From Chromatiales bacterium (GTDB lineage: Bacteria > Pseudomonadota > Gammaproteobacteria > UBA6429 > Thiohalophilaceae), in assembly GCA_027057985.1 (NCBI GenBank), contig JALUTJ010000201.1, positions 1-5,190 of the forward strand: 5,190 nucleotides of DNA. The letters are read 5' to 3'. How positions within the stretch are numbered: position 1 is the first letter of the stretch; the number at the start of each line of letters is the position of its first letter. The notes under the pieces were generated by a model. That model had not been told where the DNA came from. It saw only the letters and a list, made by a program, of their open reading frames with translations, and ran no database searches. Shown here in pieces: positions 1-5,190 of the stretch. Both the position numbers and the translations under genes were made by a program.

Positions 1-1454
1 TCACAGAGCAGTTCTTCAAGTAATTCCAGGGTTTCAACATCGAGGTCATTGGTAGGTTCATCCATCACCAGCAGGTTAGCCGGTTGCAAAAACAGGCGTG
101 CCAGTAACAGGCGGTTACGTTCTCCACCGGAAAGAGAACTGACGGGTGAACGCACCCTTGCCGGCGGAAAAAGAAAGTCCTGTAAATAGCTCATAACATG
201 ACGTGACTTACCGTTAATGGTAATCGTGTCACTGCCATAGTTAAGGTTATCCGCAACCGACTTGTCCGGTTCCAGTACCGCACGTTGTTGATCGAAATAG
301 GCAATGTTAAGTTTTGTACCCAGCACCACCTTGCCTGTATCAGGTTCGAGTTCACCCAATAGCATTTTTATCAGGGTACTTTTGCCCACCCCGTTGGGAC
401 CGAGAATGCCCACCCGGTCGCCACGCATAATGCGGGTGGAAAAAGGTTTGATAATGGTTTGCCCAGCAAAGGATTTACTGATGTTTTCTGCCTCGATAAC
501 GATCTTGCCGGAGGCCTCACCACGATCAACCTGCAATCGAACATTAGCGGTTTTTTCCAGACGCGAGGAACGCTGCTTGCGTAACTGTTGCAAGGCTCGC
601 ACCCTGCCCTCGTTACGGGTTCGGCGCGCCTTGATGCCCTGGCGTATCCAGACTTCTTCCTGCGCCAGTTTTTTATCAAACAGCGCATTCTGCTGTTCCT
701 CGATGGCTTCACGCTCGGCCTTGTTCTTTAAATAAGTATCATAATCCCCCGGCCAGGAAGTCAGTTTACCTCGATCCAGCTCAATGATACGCGTGGCAAG
801 TTGGCGCAGGAAAGTCCGGTCATGAGTAATAAATAACACCGCACCATTAAAACCCAGCAGGAAATCTTCCATCCACTGGATCGCCTCAACATCGAGATGA
901 TTGGTAGGCTCATCCAGCAATAACAGTTCCGGCTCCTGCACCAGTGCCCGCGCCAGCATGACCCGACGCTTGTAACCACCGGAAAGCCCGGCCATCAGGG
1001 TGTCTTCGGGTAGTTGCAGCCGGGTCAGTACGGTATTGATGCGTTGTTCCAGGTTCCAGCCATCTGCTGCTTCAATCTGATCCTGCAAACGAGACAGGCG
1101 CTCACCCAGCGCATCGGAATGTTCGGTTTCCATTTCATGCAGAACATGATGATACTCGGCAATCAGCTGCCCGGTTTTATCCAGGCCTCCGGCAACAACA
1201 TCATACACACTCATCTCATCAAGCTGGGGAACTTCCTGATCCAGCACCGCCAGCCGCAAAGATGGCTTTTTCCACAAGGCACCATCATCCAGCTCGGCTC
1301 GACCGGCAATAACCTTTAGCAGGGTGGATTTCCCGGTGCCATTGCGGCCCACCAGGCAGACCCGCTCTCCGGGATCGATTTGTAGATCGACCTTGTCCAG
1401 CAGGGGAATATGGCCATAGGCCAACGAAGCAGATTCAAGTTTTATCAGTGCCAT
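1..1454 (-). CDS. uup: ABC-F family ATPase Uup (3' end cut by window edge)
   Basis: Soluble ABC-F ATPase with two ATP-binding cassettes and no membrane domain. The family acts on ribosomes, and E. coli Uup is also linked to suppression of precise transposon excision. The window holds 484 codons from the start; E. coli Uup is about 635 residues, so the second H-loop and the C-terminal coiled-coil domain lie beyond position 1. Cassette 1: Walker A GRNGTGKST at residues 36-44, signature LSGGYKRRV at 157-165, Walker B LLLLDEP at 177-183, H-loop His211. The charged inter-domain linker (about 241-305) contains ARRTRNEGRVRAL, which is very close to E. coli Uup and separates it from EttA and YheS. 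Cassette 2: Walker A GPNGVGKST at 352-360, signature LSGGERNR at 441-448, Walker B LLVMDEP at 461-467. The start at 1454 gives MALIKLESASLAYGH, the usual Uup beginning; no strong Shine-Dalgarno precedes it. It is divergent from the lipoprotein-greB unit. The reading frame is intact throughout the window. Confidence 0.95.
   Translation of the reverse strand, partial: MALIKLESASLAYGHIPLLDKVDLQIDPGERVCLVGRNGTGKSTLLKVIAGRAELDDGALWKKPSLRLAVLDQEVPQLDEMSVYDVVAGGLDKTGQLIAEYHHVLHEMETEHSDALGERLSRLQDQIEAADGWNLEQRINTVLTRLQLPEDTLMAGLSGGYKRRVMLARALVQEPELLLLDEPTNHLDVEAIQWMEDFLLGFNGAVLFITHDRTFLRQLATRIIELDRGKLTSWPGDYDTYLKNKAEREAIEEQQNALFDKKLAQEEVWIRQGIKARRTRNEGRVRALQQLRKQRSSRLEKTANVRLQVDRGEASGKIVIEAENISKSFAGQTIIKPFSTRIMRGDRVGILGPNGVGKSTLIKMLLGELEPDTGKVVLGTKLNIAYFDQQRAVLEPDKSVADNLNYGSDTITINGKSRHVMSYLQDFLFPPARVRSPVSSLSGGERNRLLLARLFLQPANLLVMDEPTNDLDVETLELLEELLC
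34..64. repeat. Copy 2 of intragenic 31-base repeat in uup (second Walker B/D-loop)
   Basis: These 31 bases match positions 886-916 in direct orientation with 3 mismatches. On the minus strand they encode DEPTNDLDVE of cassette 2, while the other copy encodes DEPTNHLDVE of cassette 1. The match is best explained by the ancestral duplication of the ATPase cassette plus strong protein constraint, not by a mobile repeat. Confidence 0.8.
886..916. repeat. Copy 1 of intragenic 31-base repeat in uup (first Walker B/D-loop)
   Basis: Direct-orientation partner of positions 34-64, identical at 28 of 31 bases by eye. It encodes the Walker B glutamate and D-loop of the first ATPase cassette. The two copies are about 850 bases apart within one gene. 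Confidence 0.8.
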
Positions 1455-1537
1455 GGGATAACTGGTTCAGAAAAATCAATGTGCGCAAGTCTACACCAGG
1501 GGCCGGTTTTACGGTAATAATTCTTTCTTTTTTTCGC

Positions 1538-1543
1538 CATAAT
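1538..1543 (+). promoter_or_regulatory. Candidate -10 element for the lipoprotein-greB transcript
   Basis: CATAAT matches the sigma-70 -10 consensus at 5 of 6 bases. Transcription would start near 1550, leaving a leader of about 35 bases before the ATG at 1585. No good -35 box sits 16-18 bases upstream (the sequence there is TAATAA), so this is a weak assignment. Confidence 0.3.
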
Positions 1544-1570
1544 AGGCTATGGTTAAAGCTGAAATAACAC

Positions 1571-1576
1571 AGGAAA
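1571..1576 (+). promoter_or_regulatory. Ribosome binding site that fixes the lipoprotein start
   Basis: AGGAAA lies 8 bases before the ATG at 1585. This favours 1585 over the in-frame ATG at 1549, which has no such site and would place 12 extra, partly acidic residues before the signal peptide. Confidence 0.65.
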
Positions 1577-1584
1577 CCCTGATT

Positions 1585-1794
1585 ATGAAAATACCGAAAT
1601 TTTTTTCCCCTTTACTGCTGCTTGCTACCGCACTGCTGCTTGGCGCCTGCTCCGATAATAATGATGATAAAGCCAAAACCGGCGATCATGTCTGGAAAAC
1701 CCAGACCGATGCACTGCAACAGTCGAAAGACGTGGCAAAGGAATTACAGAAAAACTTTGACCTGCAAAAACAGCAGATGGAAGATAGTGAATAA
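1585..1794 (+). CDS. Small predicted outer-membrane lipoprotein, function unknown
   Basis: A 69-residue predicted lipoprotein. It has a basic start (MKIPK), a hydrophobic segment at about residues 6-18, and a lipobox LGAC with the lipidated cysteine at residue 22. The residue after the cysteine is Ser, not Asp, so by the usual Lol rule the mature protein should go to the outer membrane. The mature part is only about 48 residues: an Asp/Asn-rich tether (SDNNDDK, 23-29), then a polar, probably helical or coiled-coil stretch (about 35-69) rich in Gln, Lys and Glu, with the segment DHVWKTQTDAL. I do not recognise a named family and assign no function. The start is chosen because a ribosome binding site and a proper signal peptide both begin here. 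It ends 8 bases before greB, so the two genes are probably co-transcribed. It is intact and shows no sign of transfer. Confidence 0.8.
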   Translation: MKIPKFFSPLLLLATALLLGACSDNNDDKAKTGDHVWKTQTDALQQSKDVAKELQKNFDLQKQQMEDSE

Positions 1795-1802
1795 AATTCT
1801 GC

Positions 1803-2321
1803 ATGGGACGTTATCGACCACCTCAGCCAAAGGCGTCGCCTTATATTACTGCCGAGGGTTACACCCGGCTTGATGAAGAACTCAAGGCTTTGTGGAAACG
1901 CCGTGCCATCGTGGTAAAGATCCTTGCCGCTGCAGCAGCAGAAGGCGACCGATCCGAGAATGCAGAATATATTTACCGCAAGAAAGAACTGCGTGAAATC
2001 GATTATCGTATTCGCTACCTGCAAAAACGTCTGCCGGAGTTAAAAGTCGTGAACACGCTACCCGATAATCCGGAACAGGTATTCTTTGGTGCCTGGGTTA
2101 CCGTCGAAGATGACGAAGGTAATGAAAAAGTCTGGCGGATTGTTGGCCCGGATGAATTCGATGCGAAGAAGGGCTGGATCAGCATGGACTCGCCGGTGGC
2201 AAAGGCATTGCTAAAAAAACACCTGCATGATGATGTGATCGTAACCACACCTTCCGGCAGGGAAAACTTTTATATCTGTGATGTTCGCTATGAAGAAACT
2301 AATCCGCCGGGCCAAAGTTAA
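1803..2321 (+). CDS. greB: Transcription elongation factor GreB
   Basis: GreB enters the secondary channel of backtracked RNA polymerase and stimulates cleavage of the 3' end of the nascent RNA so that elongation can resume. The 172-residue product has the full two-domain layout. The N-terminal coiled-coil (about 16-90) has the tip motif GDRSENAEY at 48-56, with the acidic pair Asp49 and Glu52 matching Asp41/Glu44 of E. coli Gre factors. KKELREIDYRIRYL follows in the coiled-coil. The C-terminal FKBP-like domain (about 95-165) carries FFGAWV, RIVGPDE and ISMDSPVAKALLKK. These features favour GreB over GreA. The protein is about 14 residues longer than E. coli GreB because of an N-terminal MGRYRPPQPK-type extension, which I recall as common in non-enteric gammaproteobacteria. 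No good Shine-Dalgarno precedes the ATG; with the lipoprotein stop only 8 bases away, translational coupling is likely. The 3' end overlaps the convergent oxygenase gene by 23 bases. Confidence 0.95.
   Translation: MGRYRPPQPKASPYITAEGYTRLDEELKALWKRRAIVVKILAAAAAEGDRSENAEYIYRKKELREIDYRIRYLQKRLPELKVVNTLPDNPEQVFFGAWVTVEDDEGNEKVWRIVGPDEFDAKKGWISMDSPVAKALLKKHLHDDVIVTTPSGRENFYICDVRYEETNPPGQS
2299..2321. other. Convergent 3' overlap of greB and the oxygenase gene
   Basis: The greB stop TAA is at 2319-2321 and the minus-strand oxygenase stop TAG is at 2299-2301, so the last codons of both genes share 23 bases. No intergenic space remains for a standard bidirectional terminator. The only hairpin nearby is a 4-base GGCC/GGCC pair (2310-2313 with 2323-2326), too weak to act as one and without a T tract. 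Confidence 0.9.
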
Positions 2322-2808
2322 AGGCCATCGATAATCGTGGGAATTCAGATCGATTTTCCGTCACCTCATGCAGACTGGCTGGCGAGAAAAAAACAAAATA
2401 TCCAGCTTCCGGTGGAAGCATCTGCGCCTGCTGCTGCTCATCATAAATCACCAGATCGCCTGAATTTTCCGGCACATCGATATAATAGACACAGGATAAC
2501 AGTTCATCGTTATCATCATGCGTATGTGCCGTAGTAACATCACCAGGCTGCATGACATTCAACCAGAAACCCTGAACCAGGCTATTTTTATCCCGCTGTA
2601 AAATTTCTGCAGCATTGAGCCGTGCTGTTTCAATAATGGTTTTTAGTTGCGGGATTTTATTTTCATCCAGGTACAGGTTTTCATAACGCCCATTAAACTG
2701 ATGTGTCCTTGCCCTGAAATCAGATTCCTGCAGGCGATAAAACTGTTGCGCGATATCTGCATTAAGATCGCTGCATTGCTGACTAAAAACCCTGTAATAA
2801 AGTTTCAT
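2299..2808 (-). CDS. Putative 2OG-Fe(II) oxygenase (PF13759-like)
   Basis: A 169-residue soluble protein that looks like a small double-stranded beta-helix dioxygenase of the putative 2OG-Fe(II) oxygenase group, which uses Fe(II), O2 and 2-oxoglutarate; the substrate is unknown. The core (about 80-167) shows the expected order: GFWLNVMQPGD (80-90), metal-site segment HTHDD (95-99), VYYIDVPENSG (107-117), DLVIYD (118-123), EAGYFVFF (134-141), distal histidine in SLHEV (His147), and R-L-S-M-AFNF with Arg158 as the likely 2-oxoglutarate carboxylate anchor. His95 or His97 with a nearby Asp, plus His147, are the probable iron ligands; which of the first pair binds cannot be decided by eye. The first 80 residues are helical-looking and less conserved. 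The gene starts 7 bases after the methyltransferase stop and has a clear ribosome binding site overlapping that stop, so the two are almost certainly one transcript. A cupin-type non-oxygenase role cannot be excluded. Confidence 0.75.
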   Translation of the reverse strand: MKLYYRVFSQQCSDLNADIAQQFYRLQESDFRARTHQFNGRYENLYLDENKIPQLKTIIETARLNAAEILQRDKNSLVQGFWLNVMQPGDVTTAHTHDDNDELLSCVYYIDVPENSGDLVIYDEQQQAQMLPPEAGYFVFFSPASLHEVTENRSEFPRLSMAFNFGPAD

Positions 2809-2814
2809 GTTTTT

Positions 2815-2821
2815 CTTACCT
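2815..2821 (-). promoter_or_regulatory. Ribosome binding site of the oxygenase gene, overlapping the methyltransferase stop
   Basis: On the minus strand AGGTAAG ends 6 bases before the ATG at 2808. Its TAA is the stop codon of the upstream methyltransferase-like gene (2816-2818), so ribosomes ending there sit directly on the next initiation site. This supports translational coupling. Confidence 0.65.
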
Positions 2822-3550
2822 GATTCGTTTTATCGACAATGCCGGCATATTTTTCAGGCCGGTTATACGATGAAAATTTTCACGGCAGATTTTAACCGAA
2901 GATGGCTTTTTGAAAAATGCGACAATCACATTATCATATTGCGGCAGGCTAATACGGAAACGATCCTGAAACTGACGGGCAATTTTTTTATAGGCGATGG
3001 CAGCCGAGTTTTTCAAATCGGAAGCGGCAGTAAAGTTCATCACCAGCATACCATTATCTGAGAGATTATCGGTGAGTGTCTGTAACCAGGCCTTGTTGGC
3101 ATTTACCGCGCGAACTGGCTCCCCCTCCTGTTCAGCAAACAGGTCTTCGATAATCAGATCGAAGCCTGGGCCTTTATAATCCTGTAACCATTTAACGGCA
3201 TCAGCCTGATGTAGTGTAGCCACCGAGGGTTTAATCGCAAAATATTTTTTTGCCAGCCGGATATGAACCGGGTTCAGCTCGATACCCGTGATGGAATCTG
3301 GCTGCAGATAACGCTGCAACAGATGAATAACCGCACCACCTCCAACACCTAATACCAGCACACGCTGTATTGAACCCGACTCGGCAAAAAAGGCCGGCAT
3401 GAACAGTGCATCCCATACGCCCCCGGCAAGCGCACGATCTGGATTGTACTGGCTGTGAAAAACACCATCGGTATAAAGACGCCGGGTTTTGCCTGCCTCC
3501 CTGATTTCGTAATTCACATCAGAAATTTTTTCTTGCCAGAGTATGGCCAT
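2816..3550 (-). CDS. Spermidine-synthase-like SAM-dependent methyltransferase
   Basis: A 244-residue cytosolic protein of the spermidine synthase/Rossmann methyltransferase superfamily. A short N-terminal strand region (about 10-50) includes LYTDGVFHSQYNP. The nucleotide-binding loop VLVLGVGGGAV is at 64-74. The acidic residue that binds the ribose is Glu91 in ITGIELNP. An ADAVKWL segment at 116-122 corresponds to the GDA motif, and FDLIIEDLF at 130-138 takes the place of the DxxDP active-site segment. In true aminopropyltransferases two aspartates lie in that segment; here only Asp136 is present and the second position is Ala139. This argues against polyamine synthesis and for a methyltransferase or an uncharacterised role. 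The ATG at 3550 lies 25 bases after the nhaA stop and is preceded by a weak purine-rich site (GTGGAAAA). It is followed 7 bases later by the oxygenase gene. No gene symbol is given because the speE function is doubtful. Confidence 0.75.
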   Translation of the reverse strand: MAILWQEKISDVNYEIREAGKTRRLYTDGVFHSQYNPDRALAGGVWDALFMPAFFAESGSIQRVLVLGVGGGAVIHLLQRYLQPDSITGIELNPVHIRLAKKYFAIKPSVATLHQADAVKWLQDYKGPGFDLIIEDLFAEQEGEPVRAVNANKAWLQTLTDNLSDNGMLVMNFTAASDLKNSAAIAYKKIARQFQDRFRISLPQYDNVIVAFFKKPSSVKICRENFHRITGLKNMPALSIKRIR

Positions 3551-3575
3551 GTTTCGTTTTCCACTGGATAAAAGA

Positions 3576-4952
3576 TTACGGTGCTTTTTTTGTTGTTAAA
3601 TACAACCAGCAAAAACCTGTCACCCCGGCAATCACCGAGGCAAAGAGAATTCCGGTTTTTGCCATCAGCAGATCATGCGGTGAATGGGCAAACCCCAGCT
3701 CTGCTATAAAAATCGACATGGTAAAGCCAATCCCACCCATCAAGCCTACGCCAATAATATGTTTAAAGTTAAGGCCACGTGGCAAACTGGTGATACCCAG
3801 CCTGACCGCAAGCCAGGTAAAGCCCGCTATTCCCAGTAGCTTACCTGCCACCAGGCCAGTGGTGACACCCACCGCGACCGGATGCGCCAGTACATCCCCC
3901 AGCACTGACCAGTCGACCGGTATGCCGGCATTGGCCAGTGAAAATATCGGGATAATAATATATGCCGATGGCAGGTGCATACTGCGCTCCATGATCTGAG
4001 CCGGTGCCTGAACCAGGTTAACCCCATCACCCAGCGCCCTGACCCGCGATCGTAGTTCATCATTTTTAATAATATTGGTTTCTTTCTGGTAAGCCTCTTT
4101 TATTTTACCAATCATTTCATTGATATGCTGTAAAAAGCGTGCCGGCTCATACTTGGGACGCATGGGAATGGTAAAGGCCAGCAAGATACCAGCAAGCGTG
4201 GCATGCACACCACTTTTGAGCATGGCAATCCAGAGTACAATGCCCAATAGTATATAAGGTGTTGGCCGACGTATTCCGCCAAGGTTGAGTGACAACAGTA
4301 AAAACAGAACCACGGCAACAATAGCCAGTGCAGTAAAGCTAATGGTCTCGGTATAAAACAGGGCAATCACCAGCACTGCACCAAGATCATCGACAATGGC
4401 AAGAGCAACCAGAAACGTCAGCAAAGATTTGGGGATACGCGCACCCAGCAGGGCCAGTGCACCCAGTGCAAAAGCAATATCCGTCGCCATGGGGATGCCC
4501 CAGCCATCAAATGCCGTGCCCTCCTGATTAATACTCATATAGATAATGACCGGTACAATCATACCTCCGATCGCAGCCACGACTGGCAGAATTGCCTGCT
4601 TGATATCAGCCAGCTCCCCCACCAGGATTTCACGCTTGAGTTCCAGACCAATGACCAGGAAAAACAGTGCCATCAGACCATCATTTATCCAGTGATGAAC
4701 AGATTTTGATAATTCGAATCCGGGTACACCAATGGTAAAAGGTAATTGCAGTATTTTATGATAGGCCTCGCTCCAGACACTATTGGCAAGATAAAGTGCA
4801 ATAAGGGCGCAGAGCATCAACAGCACACCACTTGTCGTCTGGCGATGGATAAAATCTTCCAGCGGGCTTAGCACCTTGTCGAAGGCTTTTTCCCAGGGCG
4901 CGATATATTCTCGTTTATTTCTTTTAATATTTTTTATCATTGAGGATTTCAT
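3576..4952 (-). CDS. nhaA: Na+/H+ antiporter NhaA
   Basis: Inner-membrane electrogenic antiporter that expels one Na+ (or Li+) for two H+, important at high salt and alkaline pH. The 458-residue protein shows about twelve hydrophobic segments and all key residues of the E. coli protein: LVIGLELKRE with Glu104/Glu108 (E. coli Glu78/Glu82), MATDIAFALG with Asp158 (Asp133), LAIVDDLGAV with Asp188/Asp189 (the ion-binding Asp163/Asp164), and VAGKLLG with Lys371 (Lys300). LKSGVHATLAG, SLANAG and GGIGFTMSIFI are also typical. It is about 70 residues longer than E. coli NhaA. Roughly 20-25 are at the N-terminus, and about 46 form a charged insert in the cytoplasmic loop around 267-322. The start at 4952 overlaps the stop of the upstream fragment as ATGA; a second in-frame ATG is 4 codons later (4940). 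Neither has a visible Shine-Dalgarno, so coupling to the upstream ORF is plausible. The gene is followed by the methyltransferase-like gene in the same direction. Confidence 0.96.
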   Translation of the reverse strand: MKSSMIKNIKRNKREYIAPWEKAFDKVLSPLEDFIHRQTTSGVLLMLCALIALYLANSVWSEAYHKILQLPFTIGVPGFELSKSVHHWINDGLMALFFLVIGLELKREILVGELADIKQAILPVVAAIGGMIVPVIIYMSINQEGTAFDGWGIPMATDIAFALGALALLGARIPKSLLTFLVALAIVDDLGAVLVIALFYTETISFTALAIVAVVLFLLLSLNLGGIRRPTPYILLGIVLWIAMLKSGVHATLAGILLAFTIPMRPKYEPARFLQHINEMIGKIKEAYQKETNIIKNDELRSRVRALGDGVNLVQAPAQIMERSMHLPSAYIIIPIFSLANAGIPVDWSVLGDVLAHPVAVGVTTGLVAGKLLGIAGFTWLAVRLGITSLPRGLNFKHIIGVGLMGGIGFTMSIFIAELGFAHSPHDLLMAKTGILFASVIAGVTGFCWLYLTTKKAP

Positions 4953-5158
4953 GCCGCATAAAGTTGCATTTCAATATATCTTGAAAGTTGCTGTAGCTCA
5001 TCCCCGCTCGTTATACCACTGTAGTTCAAAACAGAGCCGGTTAACAAAAAAAACACAATCGGTGGCAAGCTGACCAATCTTGCCAAACAAGCAAACAGAA
5101 AAGCCAGAAAGATCCAGCTAATGTCACCCAGTGCTAATGCTACCCATTCAAAGTCCAT
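4949..5158 (-). pseudogene. Truncated N-terminal fragment of a CPA2 (KefB-like) cation/proton antiporter
   Basis: A 69-residue ORF with two hydrophobic segments, about 12-26 (ISWIFLAFLFACLAR) and 33-45 (PIVFFLLTGSVLN). The pattern of a first helix, then LARLVSLPPIV, then GSVLN.SGI and a short LQQLS stretch resembles the beginning of CPA2 monovalent cation/proton antiporters. There the text normally runs on into a DLGVTLLLFTIGL-type third helix of a protein of several hundred residues. Here it stops after residue 69, and the alternative minus-strand frames of the same stretch do not continue the match. The last ATGA is shared with the nhaA start. An in-frame TAG just upstream (5162-5164) fixes the start at 5158. 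It is most likely a remnant left by a deletion that joined this gene to nhaA. It could instead be a real two-helix membrane peptide that couples nhaA translation. An 8-T run on the coding strand (5046-5053) does not break the frame. Confidence 0.5.
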
Positions 5159-5190
5159 AGACTATAATACCCCGGACTGTTACCTGATAA

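Larger units (their letters stand above)
1455..1584. promoter_or_regulatory. Divergent intergenic region between uup and the lipoprotein-greB unit
   Basis: These 130 bases separate two divergent start codons, so they must contain the promoter for the plus-strand pair and probably one for uup. They contain a T-rich tract (about 1521-1534) and the near-palindrome GCCATAATAGGC at 1536-1547. On the minus strand, TTACCG and TAGACT lie 18 bases apart and could be a poor sigma-70 promoter for uup (3/6 and 4/6 matches). I see no convincing operator, riboswitch or small RNA here. Confidence 0.5.

Noticed and set aside
304..735. 143-codon plus-strand open frame
   Set aside because: It lies opposite uup, whose minus-strand frame holds Walker A, linker and signature motifs; the plus-strand product shows no recognisable motif.
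1014..1319. 101-codon plus-strand open frame
   Set aside because: Opposite the conserved first cassette of uup; no domain or ribosome binding site supports it.
1549..1584. Longer lipoprotein start at the ATG at 1549
   Set aside because: It would bury the signal peptide behind 12 extra residues and lacks a ribosome binding site; the ATG at 1585 has AGGAAA 8 bases upstream.
1686..2024. 112-codon minus-strand open frame
   Set aside because: Antisense to the lipoprotein and greB; Cys/Phe/Ser-rich composition typical of a shadow frame.
2310..2326. GGCC...GGCC as a terminator hairpin at the end of greB
   Set aside because: The stem is only 4 base pairs, the loop is 9 bases and no T tract follows.
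3231..3416. Minus-strand open frame inside the methyltransferase gene
   Set aside because: Alternative frame of a gene with clear Rossmann motifs; no independent support.
4112..4366. 84-codon minus-strand frame rich in Leu, Cys and Trp
   Set aside because: Out-of-frame translation of nhaA membrane helices, which explains its apparent hydrophobicity.
5163..5168. TATAAT on the plus strand near the right edge
   Set aside because: A perfect -10 hexamer, but no -35 sequence at 16-18 bases upstream and no gene visible in that direction within the window.

Overview
The window looks like an ordinary chromosomal housekeeping segment from a free-living or marine-type, non-enteric gammaproteobacterium with moderate GC. 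The evidence is the sequence character of the Uup, GreB and NhaA homologues: GreB starts with an N-terminal MGRYRPPQPK-type extension, and NhaA is of the long form. No RNA genes, insertion sequences, CRISPR arrays, integrase or attachment sites were seen. The taxon is inferred from protein character only.

Layout, left to right. Positions 1-1454, minus strand: most of an ABC-F ATPase, uup, whose 3' end is cut by the window edge. Positions 1455-1584: a short divergent intergenic region that should carry promoters for both sides. Positions 1585-2321, plus strand: a two-gene unit made of a 69-residue predicted lipoprotein and, after an 8-base gap, the transcript-cleavage factor greB. Positions 2299-5158, minus strand: a tightly packed run reading right to left. 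It begins with a 69-residue fragment that resembles the first two membrane segments of a CPA2 (KefB-like) cation/proton antiporter. The fragment overlaps the start of nhaA by 4 bases (ATGA). nhaA is followed after 25 bases by a spermidine-synthase-like Rossmann methyltransferase, and after 7 more bases by a putative 2OG-Fe(II) oxygenase. The oxygenase ends inside the last codons of greB (23-base convergent overlap).

How the genes may work together. uup and greB both serve the gene-expression machinery: Uup is a ribosome-associated ABC-F ATPase and GreB rescues backtracked RNA polymerase. NhaA exports Na+ in exchange for H+ at the inner membrane. The methyltransferase-like and oxygenase-like genes have no assigned substrate. 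Their spacing suggests co-expression with nhaA, but shared function is not shown. I see no clear novel defence or mobile system. The points most worth checking are the antiporter remnant fused by overlap to nhaA, the methyltransferase/oxygenase pair, and the small lipoprotein upstream of greB.
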